This document shows positions 35,964 through 44,054 of a stretch of DNA of 64,000 bases, piece by piece. How positions within the stretch are numbered: the stretch's first letter is position 1; each line of letters starts with the position of its first letter. A program made the translations under genes and the position numbers. Location: contig CAZSXT010000001.1 in NCBI GenBank assembly GCA_964611435.1, positions 248,001-312,000 on the forward strand. The letters are read 5' to 3'. This DNA comes from JAYPHU01 sp964611435. GTDB taxonomy: Bacteria; Pseudomonadota; Alphaproteobacteria; Rhodospirillales; UBA2165. The notes beneath the pieces were generated by a model, which did not search any database, was not told the origin of the DNA, and worked only from the letters and a program-made list of their open reading frames with translations.

Positions 35964-36881
35964 CTATGTTTCTGATCTTGGATCCAGCGCATCCTGCAGG
36001 CCATCACCAAGAAAATTGAATGCGATCACTGTGCAAAATATCGCAGCCCCTGGGTAGACGGCGAGTTGCCAGGCATCGAACAATCTTTCCTGAGCATTGG
36101 TGAGTAGATTTCCCCAACTCGCAATCGGGGGCTGAATACCCAGCCCCAGAAAGCTCAACACGGATTCCAGTAAGATGACATGGCCAATGGATAGCGTCAT
36201 CGCGACGATGATGGGTGATATTAGGTTTGGCAGAATGTGCACGAACATCAGGCGCGCCGCACTGGCGCCTTGAGCCCGCGCGGCCAGGACAAAGTCTCTT
36301 TCTCGAAGGCTCAGGGCGGAGCTACGGACCAGCCTTGCGACACTTGTCCAGCCAACCAGCGCCACGATAACAATAATCCGGTACAGACTGATACTTTCCG
36401 AATTTGTGATATCTGGGGGAAGTCCAAGTTTTGACAAATCAAGCGCAGCGAGCACGATCAAAAGTGGGAGCAGCGGTAGGGCGATAACGCTGTCGGTCGT
36501 TCGCATCAGAAGCGCATCAAGCCAACCACCCCGGTATCCCGCCAGTAGGCCTATGGCCGTGCCGATGAAAGCCGCGCCGAGTGCCGTTGCCAGGCCCACC
36601 AAGAGTGAGACCCGTCCGCCATAGAGCAGACGCGTGAAGATATCTCTTCCTAGTTCGTCCGTGCCGAGCCAGTATTGCGCCGAAGGGGGCGCGAAGCGAG
36701 CCAGGAGATTTACTTTATTTGCGTCGATGCCGAGAAGCCATTCAAACCCGGAAGCGCTGAGCGATAGTATAACTAGAACTCCCAGAAAAAGAGCGCTGCT
36801 GACGGCCAGTTTGTGGTCTAGAAACCGGCGCCAAGCCAGCCCCCAAGTCGACTGGGAAGATGTCGAAAGACCCACCGTCAT
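35964..36881 (-). CDS. Peptide-type ABC transporter permease (DppC-like)
   Basis: A 305-residue inner-membrane permease with about six spans, typical of the OppC/DppC group. The EAA loop that contacts the ATPase is ARAQGASAARLMFVHILPNLISP, around residues 195-217. ATG 36881 overlaps the stop of the upstream permease gene in an ATGA, so the two are translationally coupled. It should pair with the DppB-like permease and the two ATPases encoded upstream to import peptides or similar solutes. It is the last gene of this transporter unit. Confidence 0.93.
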   Translation of the reverse strand: MTVGLSTSSQSTWGLAWRRFLDHKLAVSSALFLGVLVILSLSASGFEWLLGIDANKVNLLARFAPPSAQYWLGTDELGRDIFTRLLYGGRVSLLVGLATALGAAFIGTAIGLLAGYRGGWLDALLMRTTDSVIALPLLPLLIVLAALDLSKLGLPPDITNSESISLYRIIVIVALVGWTSVARLVRSSALSLRERDFVLAARAQGASAARLMFVHILPNLISPIIVAMTLSIGHVILLESVLSFLGLGIQPPIASWGNLLTNAQERLFDAWQLAVYPGAAIFCTVIAFNFLGDGLQDALDPRSET

Positions 36882-37831
36882 TTGTATGAAATCCTTGGAT
36901 CGAGCCAACTATAGGCGAGTTCAGCGAGCAAATTCCCCAAAAGGGTCAAAAAGGTGGCGAACATCAGGGTGACCATGGCCAAATTAAAATCGTTTCCCAT
37001 GATCGCATCGAAGATCAGTTTACCCATGCCGGGATAGGCAAAGATCGTTTCAACGATCAGCGCGCCTGAGAATAAAAAACCGAAATCCAGTGCAATGATT
37101 GTAACAACCGGTATGAGCGCATTACGGAGAGCGTGTTTAAAAATGACCCTGGTCTCGCTTGCTCCTTTGGCGCGGGCGGTTCGAATGTAGTCTTGGCGAA
37201 GGGTCTCGATCATAGAGGCACGGGAGAAACGTGTGTGATTTCCAATCCCGTGAATGGTGAGGGTTGCGACGGGCAAGACCAGAAACTTGGCCTTATCCCA
37301 TATACTATCGACACCAATTGTTTCAGTGCCGCTGGCAGGCAACATCCCTAGGACTACGGAAAAGATAGTGATTAAAATCAGCGCCAGCCAAAATGACGGC
37401 AGGGAAATGCCGGCAAAGGCTATCAAATTTATACCGTAGTCTACCGCGTGATTTTGCCTGATCGCTGCAAGCACGCCAGCCGGGATGGCAATGACCAGAG
37501 TCAGGATGAAAGAAATGCCGAGTAGAATTATGGTATTGCCGAGAGCCGGGATAATTGCTTGTAGGACCGGCTGCGCTTGAAGACGGGAGTATCCAAGATC
37601 GCCGGTCAGCGCATTGCTCATCCAATTCCAATATCTTTCGACAATGGGAACGTCGAGTCCGTGTAATTGTCTGAGCCGGATCGCGTCTTCCGGCGTCAAT
37701 TTAGGGTCGGCGCTGATCATGAGATCAATGGGATCGCCGGGCATGAGACCCATGAGCCAGAATATGACAAACGACATGACACCCAGAACGATCGCAGATT
37801 GCAATGCTCGATCAATTAGGAACCGGCTCAC
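36878..37831 (-). CDS. Peptide-type ABC transporter permease (DppB-like)
   Basis: A 317-residue inner-membrane permease with about six spans. It has the N-terminal membrane span and periplasmic loop of the OppB/DppB group, including LRQLHGLDVPIVERYW, and the EAA loop ARAKGASETRVIFKHALRNA near residues 222-241. Start is GTG 37831. It lies downstream of the flaF-like gene and a terminator (37897-37924), so it may have its own promoter in the 137-bp gap even though its ATPase partners are encoded before the flaF-like gene. Confidence 0.93.
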   Translation of the reverse strand: MSRFLIDRALQSAIVLGVMSFVIFWLMGLMPGDPIDLMISADPKLTPEDAIRLRQLHGLDVPIVERYWNWMSNALTGDLGYSRLQAQPVLQAIIPALGNTIILLGISFILTLVIAIPAGVLAAIRQNHAVDYGINLIAFAGISLPSFWLALILITIFSVVLGMLPASGTETIGVDSIWDKAKFLVLPVATLTIHGIGNHTRFSRASMIETLRQDYIRTARAKGASETRVIFKHALRNALIPVVTIIALDFGFLFSGALIVETIFAYPGMGKLIFDAIMGNDFNLAMVTLMFATFLTLLGNLLAELAYSWLDPRISYK

Positions 37832-37896
37832 GTGATCCGCTCCGGGCGCGCAACTGTCTTCAGGTTTTCACCATTTGTCATGTTTGGATATTGAGG

Positions 37897-37924
37897 AAAA
37901 AAAAGACCTGCCGCAACGGGCAGG
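37897..37924 (-). terminator. Terminator after the flaF-like gene
   Basis: A 6-bp GC-rich stem (CCTGCC/GGCAGG, 37907-37912 and 37919-37924) is followed on the minus strand by eight T (complement of 37897-37904). It lies 45 bp after the flaF-like stop. It would separate that gene from the permease genes downstream, at least in part. Confidence 0.75.
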
Positions 37925-37968
37925 CCCTCTTTAAGAAATATAAGAACCAGAAGAAGTAGGGGGTAGAC

Positions 37969-38316
37969 CTATTCGGCTGACTCCATCAATCCCTCTGAAA
38001 TATTCAAATTAATATTAATCAAACTGTCGAACAGCTCTTCACTCGGGTCCGACAGCCCCTTTGTCGTTTGCTTATCGACGAAAATACTCAGGCTCATAAG
38101 ATTGGCCTTAAGGTCGCCCGGCAATGTGTTGCTGCCATCACTCACATCGGCTTGAATAATTGACCAAAGGAGCTGATTATATTTGAGCGCTTTTTCACAG
38201 GCGTCAGTGTCGTCTAATTTCTGTTTCGCCTGATCAAGTACATAAGCTGCTTGGGAGAACGCAGCGGCGTCCATTTCCCGCTTATCCGAAAATTGCACTT
38301 TAGGTTCATCCGCCAT
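37969..38316 (-). CDS. FlaF-like flagellin regulator, outside a flagellar cluster
   Basis: A 115-residue helical protein matching the FlaF pattern: REMDAAAFSQAAYVLDQAK helix, a central ALKYNQLLWSIIQADV, then LPGDLKANLMSLSIFVDKQT and a final SLININLNISEGL. FlaF helps flagellin secretion and synthesis in Alphaproteobacteria, usually beside flagellin and flbT genes. None of those is in this window. It lies between the ATPase and permease genes of a peptide ABC transporter, with its own terminator and a 143-bp upstream gap. It could be a FlaF paralogue with a different client. Confidence 0.75.
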   Translation of the reverse strand: MADEPKVQFSDKREMDAAAFSQAAYVLDQAKQKLDDTDACEKALKYNQLLWSIIQADVSDGSNTLPGDLKANLMSLSIFVDKQTTKGLSDPSEELFDSLININLNISEGLMESAE

Positions 38317-38459
38317 GTGTCACCCTCTGCTACGCGTGCTTGAAAAGAATTTTTAGTGTGAACCCCTATAGAAAAGCCGAAAAAATATACGGCATTTTCC
38401 GAAGAACTTGCAACACCTGTTACGAATCAAGCACTTGCACCCTATTCCAAAACCCTTTC

Positions 38460-39464
38460 TCAATCGTTACCAGGAAAGTGGCACGCAACGATATGAGCAT
38501 AAGTAATGTCCCCAACACTTTCCAGTTTAGGGTGAACATTTCGGCAGATTTCCTGGGTTTTTGGGCACCTTTCGTAGAACGGGCAACCGGTTTTTTGGAG
38601 ATGCCGAACAGGTCTTTCCCTGGCTAGGTTTCGGTGTCTGGGGCGCTTCTTTGTCGACAGTTTAGGTGCGGATGATATCAGTAGACGGGTATAAGGATGT
38701 TGCGGCGTTGCGAAAATCGATTCGACTGGGCCCGATTCCACAATGCTCCCCAAATACATCACCGCGACACGATCCGCCATGTGAGAAACGACGGGAAGAT
38801 TGTGACTGATGATCATGTAGGTCAGATTCCTGTCCTTCTTCAGTCGCATCAACAGGTTGATGATCTGACTTTGGACTGACACATCCAGGGCCGACAGTGG
38901 TTCGTCGGCTATGATGAGTTCTGGGTTGGAAATCAGCGCTCGTGCAATCGCAATACGTTGCCTTTGTCCACCGCTGAATTGATGGGGGTATTGTTGGAGT
39001 GCAGATGCTTCCAGACCCACAGTGTTGAGGACATCGACTGCAGCTTGGTGAAATTCCGATCGCGGCCTATCACCGTGTATCAAAAGCGGTTCAATGAGAA
39101 TATCTTTGATGCTTAATCTTGGGTTCAAAGAGGCATAAGGATCCTGAAACACAAGTTGTAGTTTCTTTCGAATACGACGGAGTTCTTGTCTCCCAGCGCT
39201 ATCGATTGACGTTTCTCCGTAGAATAGTGTGCCGCCATCCGGCTTCAGAAGGGTGGCAAAGATTTTTGCGAGCGTTGATTTTCCGCAACCGGATTCACCC
39301 ACAAGTGCAAAAGTCTCTCCAGTCTTGAGGCTCATTGTGAAATTGTCCACGGCAAGAACCTCGCTGGTCACGCGACCAACTAAGCCTGGACTCTTGACGG
39401 TAAACCGCTTTGACAAGTTGTCGGCCTTCAACATGATCTGAGCTGTTGGGTCTTCCTTAGTCAT
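38460..39464 (-). CDS. Peptide-type ABC transporter ATPase (DppF-like)
   Basis: A 334-residue ATPase of the OppF/DppF group. Walker A is GESGCGKST near residue 54, the signature is QFSGGQRQRIAIARAL, Walker B is IIADEPLSALD, and the H-loop is IISHNL. The C-terminal oligopeptide tail has the iron-sulfur-type cysteine pattern (CPFYERCPKTQEIC and a later C), as in DppF. It overlaps the preceding DppD-like gene by 4 bp (translational coupling). The membrane partners are encoded after the flaF-like gene. Confidence 0.94.
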   Translation of the reverse strand: MTKEDPTAQIMLKADNLSKRFTVKSPGLVGRVTSEVLAVDNFTMSLKTGETFALVGESGCGKSTLAKIFATLLKPDGGTLFYGETSIDSAGRQELRRIRKKLQLVFQDPYASLNPRLSIKDILIEPLLIHGDRPRSEFHQAAVDVLNTVGLEASALQQYPHQFSGGQRQRIAIARALISNPELIIADEPLSALDVSVQSQIINLLMRLKKDRNLTYMIISHNLPVVSHMADRVAVMYLGSIVESGPVESIFATPQHPYTRLLISSAPKLSTKKRPRHRNLARERPVRHLQKTGCPFYERCPKTQEICRNVHPKLESVGDITYAHIVACHFPGND

Positions 39465-40456
39465 GCCCCATCCGCCTTGAAACAGGCAACAGAATGCCTA
39501 GGCGAGACCTTTTTAGGTGCGGGTCGTGATAGGGTGCAATCGTTGTCGCTTTTTGGGCATCGGGCCGCAAATGAACATCCACTCGTCATCCGGTCGGCAG
39601 GGTTCAGAAAGCCATTTAATGTTGGCAGCATTTTTCCGCGATGTTCAGGCCGGGGCAGCGTGGATAGTAGGCCTTTCGTGTATGGGTGGCGCACTTGATC
39701 CAGTAAATGTTCGGTCGGAAAAGTCTCGACTAAATTGCCAGCATACATCACCGCCACGCGGCCCGCGACCTCGGAGACAACGGCTATATCGTGGCTAATG
39801 AAAAGGACGGCCATGTCCAGCTCTTCCTGCAATTGAATTAGAAGATCGAGGATTTGTGATTGGATGGTGGTGTCTAGCGCCGTTGTCGGCTCGTCGGCGA
39901 TTAACAAATCTGGTTCACAGATCAGCGCCATCGCGATCATGGCGCGCTGGCGCATACCGCCGGATAATTCATGAGGGTAGGCATCGACTCGGCGATCGGG
40001 ATCAACAATCCCAACTTTATCGAGCAGGGCAATTGTTCGTTCTCGTGCCTCTTTTTTCGCGGCGGTATGATGCAGCTGGTAAGCCTCTGAAATTTGGTCG
40101 CCGATGGTGAAGACCGGATTCAAGGCGGTCATGGGTTCCTGGAAAATCATCGAGACGACATTTCCTCTAATTTCCCTTCTCTCAGACTTACCAAGGCTAA
40201 GGACGGATTTACCGTTCAACCTGATGTCGCCGTCCAAGATCTTTCCACCTTGAGGAATGAGATTAAGAATGGCGTAGGCCGTCATCGTTTTGCCGGAACC
40301 GCTTTCCCCCACAATACTCAAAGTCTCGCCTCGACCCAGTGTAAGTGACAGATCACGTACAACAGGAATCATAGTCTCCGAGTTTTGGTGTGGGCCGGAA
40401 AACCCAACTGTCAGTCCCTGGATATCCAACAGAGGAACTTTTCCTGTATTAGTCAT
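39461..40456 (-). CDS. Peptide-type ABC transporter ATPase (DppD-like)
   Basis: A 331-residue ATPase of the OppD/DppD group. Walker A is GESGSGKT near residue 53, signature ELSGGMRQRAMIAMAL, Walker B LIADEPTTALD and H-loop FISHDI; a C-terminal cysteine cluster (CSFAARCPKSDNDC) is present. Its ATG lies inside the last codons of the upstream ACP-FAAL-PlsC gene (8-bp overlap, AATGACTAA), so translation of this importer subunit is coupled to that of the acyl-ligase. It overlaps the next ATPase gene by 4 bp. Confidence 0.94.
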   Translation of the reverse strand: MTNTGKVPLLDIQGLTVGFSGPHQNSETMIPVVRDLSLTLGRGETLSIVGESGSGKTMTAYAILNLIPQGGKILDGDIRLNGKSVLSLGKSERREIRGNVVSMIFQEPMTALNPVFTIGDQISEAYQLHHTAAKKEARERTIALLDKVGIVDPDRRVDAYPHELSGGMRQRAMIAMALICEPDLLIADEPTTALDTTIQSQILDLLIQLQEELDMAVLFISHDIAVVSEVAGRVAVMYAGNLVETFPTEHLLDQVRHPYTKGLLSTLPRPEHRGKMLPTLNGFLNPADRMTSGCSFAARCPKSDNDCTLSRPAPKKVSPRHSVACFKADGA

Positions 40457-43340
40457 TGGCCTTCATTTCCGTCAGCGCCGCAGACACTCGCTCGTGCGCC
40501 AAATCCGGTTCCCCATTGTGGGCGAGCATCATTGACCTGACGCGATCACGCAACTCGATCGCGCCTGTCCAGTTTTCGTCGACCTTATGCTCCGCCGGAG
40601 ACTGAGGCGGTAAAATTAATATCCGTACCCTACCGGGCCGGGGGAAGCCGGAATCGTCTCGCAAGATTGATCGCGTCCCTCGGAGGACGACGGGAACAAC
40701 AACTATTCCTGCCTTAACGGCGGTAGTGAATGCGCCCATGTGGAACGGCAGCAAGCCGGACATACGGGTAAATGTGCCTTCAGGAAAATAGACCAGGCGC
40801 TGTCCATTTTTGATGGCGGCAGTTAAGGCGCGTGCGTCGTCTAGGCTCTTGTCGGTCTCAAACCGGTCCACGAAGTGCGTTCCCAGACGTGACAAAAAAA
40901 GACGCGCGATAAAACTGTTTTTTAGTTCGCCCTTGGCGACAAAGGAAAACCGTCCGGGTAGTGCGCTCAGAAGAACAGGACCATCAATGTAGCTTGCATG
41001 ATTGACTGCATAGAGGAAAGCTTGGTCCCGGGGGATGTTCTCTTGCCCTTCGACAGAAATCCGAATGCCGCACAGGCTGGTCAGCAGCTTTAGAATTCCA
41101 CGAACAATACTCCAGCGGAGAGACGCAAGGGGTGTAATTGCGACCAGTATCCAGGCGGGCACCGCGGCGACAATGAGCATCAACCAGGCATATATGGCAT
41201 ACAGCCAGCTCCCGGTCGTGCGTATGCCCCGGCGAACGCTCGGCAGGATGCTCATTAATGCAACCCGAAAAATCTGCAAATTAACGCTGACACTGCTTTT
41301 GCCCGCCTGACCCGTCTCATACAGTGCTTTGGCGGATTGGCGGCGTATCTTGCCGCTGGACGTTTTGGGGACTGACCGGGGCGGCACCAGCAAAATTTCG
41401 TCGGGCGCTGCGCCGGCCAAGTCAGTGACCATGCCGATGATCTTTCGCTTGATATCGGCCTGCTGGTTATCCCCACGTCTCCGGCTTTCGGCCATGACGA
41501 TCAACCGCTCCGCACCGGAACTGCGATCCGAATTGCCAAAGACGGCAACGTTTCCGGCTTGGATGCCATCTATGGCGCCGATGGCCTCTTCTAGTTCGGT
41601 CGGGTAGATGTTGCGGCCGGCGCGAATGATCAGATCTTTTTCTCTACCCGTTATGTAGATTTCCCCTTCGGACAGATATCCGAGATCGCCCGTATTTTGC
41701 CAGTCCCCGTCAAACAGGGCGCGAGTCGCATCGTCGTTGCGGTAGTAGCCGGAGGTGGCGGAGGGGCCTCTAAACTGAATCCGCCCCTGGCGGCGATCTC
41801 CCAGCTCGTGGCCGGTGTCATCTACGACCCTGATTTCGTGACCGGGTAACGGCAGCCCGCAAGCAGGCACAATCGTGGCCCCAGCATGATCCGCTTCCAC
41901 CGGAATAGCTTCTCCCGACAGGGCCAGTTTTTCACGATTGACCGAATCGGCTTTTGGACCGCGGCCCAGCGGCGGGAAGGCGAGTCCCACGGAGTTTTCG
42001 GCCAACCCGTAGACCGCCATCAAGGACTCGCGCTTAAAACCGTACGTAGCGAACCGGTCACAAAAGCGCTCCATCGTGGCCGGGCTGACGGCCTCTGCGC
42101 CGTTGAATGCAACCCGCCAGCTCGAAAGGTCAACATCCTCCAGGTCTTCATCTCGCAACCGATTAACGCACATCTCATACGCAAAATTGGGAGCGCCCGA
42201 GATAGTGCCGCTGTACTCGCTGATGGTCTGTAGCCAGCGTTGGGGCCGGGCAAGAAAGGTTAAAGGCGACATGATGACCAGAGGAATGCCATAGGTCAGA
42301 CTGCCGAGCCATGCGCCGATCAGCCCCATGTCGTGATAGAGGGGCAGCCAGCTGACGAAGACGTCGTCGGGACTGGCCTGAAGTTGCCGGCCCATGGCGC
42401 GGATGTTGGCCAATAGATTGGCATGACTGAGGATCACCCCCTTAGGGTCACCGGTGCTGCCGGAGGTGAATTGGAGAAATGCCGTGTCGGTGGGGGAAGC
42501 CTGGGGTAGGGGGGTGTAGATCGTGGCGGCGGCTAATTGTTCACGGGTGACAACCGATCTTAGGGTCATTGATTGCACCGACATCAACTTGGCGAAGGGC
42601 AGGGCTTCGGCCACGGTAATCATAATGCCGGCTTGAGCTCGTTCCGCAATTTTGGCGTGGCGGAGGAGGTGTTCTTCCATCTGCTGGGGGCGCCCGGGTG
42701 GGTAGACCGGCACAGGTACGCCTCCGGCCAAAAGAACCCCAAAGAAGCTAACAAAATAATCCCGCCCGGTCGGCAGCATGAGCAAGACGCATTCACCCGG
42801 CGCCAAATTTTGATCGATCAGACCACTGGCGACAAGGAGGGCCTCATTATAAAGAACCCGGAAGCTGATTGTTTCGTTCTCGTCATCGGGCTGGATAAGC
42901 CTGATATGAGTATCATCAGGATGGGTTTGGGCATGCCATTCCAGGACTTCGTTCAGGGTCTCCGCATGCTCGGGGGTGGCGGTTGAACCGGTTTTCAGCT
43001 CAACGTCGTCAGGCATATTTTTTTTGGCGCCCGGGGGAGAGGAGGTTGAGAGTTCCCGCCAGAGATCGCGGGGCGTTTCCGCCCGCTGTATGACGGCTTC
43101 CGGCAGGGAAATATCAAACGAGCGTTCCAAGCGGTTGACCAACTCTACCCGTGACAGGCTGTCCAATCCCAAATGGCTGTCCAGGGAGACGTCGAGCCCA
43201 ACAGCTTGGCCCAATCCTTGCCCGGGATGGAGCTCGTCCACGACTTCTGCGACAACGGAGAGCAATTTCTCCATGTCGTCTGCCATATTTTTGCCATCAC
43301 GTGCTGGTGTCACTGGTGTCGGCCTTGAGTTTTGTGTCAT
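40449..43340 (-). CDS. ACP-fatty acyl-AMP ligase-PlsC acyltransferase fusion
   Basis: A 963-residue three-part protein. Residues about 20-100 form an acyl-carrier domain with the phosphopantetheine Ser61 in GLDSL. Residues about 115-690 are an AMP-forming ligase closest to the fatty acyl-AMP ligase group (YPPGRP segment, SGSTGDPKGVILSH motif, GRxKD-like GREKDLIIRAGRN and a C-terminal Lys in TSSGKIRR). After a hydrophobic stretch (about 700-745) comes a PlsC-type acyltransferase with NHASYID (H781, D786) and FPEGT (Glu854). It could activate a fatty acid, load it on its own carrier and transfer it to a lipid or other acceptor at the membrane. First gene of the ABC unit. Confidence 0.9.
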   Translation of the reverse strand: MTQNSRPTPVTPARDGKNMADDMEKLLSVVAEVVDELHPGQGLGQAVGLDVSLDSHLGLDSLSRVELVNRLERSFDISLPEAVIQRAETPRDLWRELSTSSPPGAKKNMPDDVELKTGSTATPEHAETLNEVLEWHAQTHPDDTHIRLIQPDDENETISFRVLYNEALLVASGLIDQNLAPGECVLLMLPTGRDYFVSFFGVLLAGGVPVPVYPPGRPQQMEEHLLRHAKIAERAQAGIMITVAEALPFAKLMSVQSMTLRSVVTREQLAAATIYTPLPQASPTDTAFLQFTSGSTGDPKGVILSHANLLANIRAMGRQLQASPDDVFVSWLPLYHDMGLIGAWLGSLTYGIPLVIMSPLTFLARPQRWLQTISEYSGTISGAPNFAYEMCVNRLRDEDLEDVDLSSWRVAFNGAEAVSPATMERFCDRFATYGFKRESLMAVYGLAENSVGLAFPPLGRGPKADSVNREKLALSGEAIPVEADHAGATIVPACGLPLPGHEIRVVDDTGHELGDRRQGRIQFRGPSATSGYYRNDDATRALFDGDWQNTGDLGYLSEGEIYITGREKDLIIRAGRNIYPTELEEAIGAIDGIQAGNVAVFGNSDRSSGAERLIVMAESRRRGDNQQADIKRKIIGMVTDLAGAAPDEILLVPPRSVPKTSSGKIRRQSAKALYETGQAGKSSVSVNLQIFRVALMSILPSVRRGIRTTGSWLYAIYAWLMLIVAAVPAWILVAITPLASLRWSIVRGILKLLTSLCGIRISVEGQENIPRDQAFLYAVNHASYIDGPVLLSALPGRFSFVAKGELKNSFIARLFLSRLGTHFVDRFETDKSLDDARALTAAIKNGQRLVYFPEGTFTRMSGLLPFHMGAFTTAVKAGIVVVPVVLRGTRSILRDDSGFPRPGRVRILILPPQSPAEHKVDENWTGAIELRDRVRSMMLAHNGEPDLAHERVSAALTEMKAND

Positions 43341-43525
43341 CGGAGATAAGAGGCTATCGCAAATGTTAGTGGAAAACCACGATACCCCGTTTGTCGGGTC
43401 CGGGATTTCCCTCCTGGGCGGAGTGCGATGGTTTGGCTAAAATGGCGAAGAATGGCATGATTGGTATAATCTGAAAATCGGCGCTCCGTTTGGTGGCCAA
43501 AGATAAGACTATAGGTGCTTTTGGT

Positions 43526-44053
43526 ATGAGTTCTAAATATTCAATTCTCTTGGGCGCACTCTTGGGTGCGGTGATTCTGGTCGGTGGCGTTACGGCGGCG
43601 AAGGCCAATCATCAGGTGCAGCTGCAGGTTTTCATGATCCAGGCCAAGGAAAAAGGCAAAAGCCGCACATATAATCTGCCCGTTACCGTTTTGTTGCAGC
43701 CCGTCAAAAGAAAGCGCGCATCGGACAATGTTTGTCGGCTGTCGCCGAGGGTCCGGGACGGTATTCTCGGCTATTTCAATGGAAAATCGTTCACGATGAT
43801 CGGTAGGGGCAAGCTGGATGTTGCGGATATCGCGAAAAAGCTGAAGCCGGTTTTTTCCAAGTCGCTCGGTAAATACAAAGGTTTTGTCACGGACGTTAGC
43901 GTGCAGCAGGGGCTGCCATACGTATCCGGTTCGGCAGCGACCATGTTCAATAAGCAAGGCTGCATGACAGCATCCCATCCGGAAGAAATCGAACGCCGCG
44001 AACAGGAGAAGAAAGAAAAGGCGGAACGGCAGCGGGCCAAGAAAAAGAAGTAG
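43526..44053 (+). CDS. Small secreted protein with Lys-rich tail, faintly FliL-like
   Basis: A 175-residue protein. ATG 43526 (AGGTG upstream) gives an N-terminal hydrophobic signal or anchor (YSILLGALLGAVILVGG) ending near AKANHQ. The body (LPVTVLLQPVKR, SPRVRDGILGYFNGKS, DIAKKLKPVFSKSL) has a layout like the periplasmic domain of FliL proteins, but the match is weak. Two Cys (VCRLS and QGCMTA) could form a disulfide. The last 30 residues are Glu/Lys/Arg-rich and mostly lysine at the end. It ends 1 bp from the convergent binding-protein gene. Function not assigned. Confidence 0.65.
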   Translation: MSSKYSILLGALLGAVILVGGVTAAKANHQVQLQVFMIQAKEKGKSRTYNLPVTVLLQPVKRKRASDNVCRLSPRVRDGILGYFNGKSFTMIGRGKLDVADIAKKLKPVFSKSLGKYKGFVTDVSVQQGLPYVSGSAATMFNKQGCMTASHPEEIERREQEKKEKAERQRAKKKK

Positions 44054-44054
44054 C

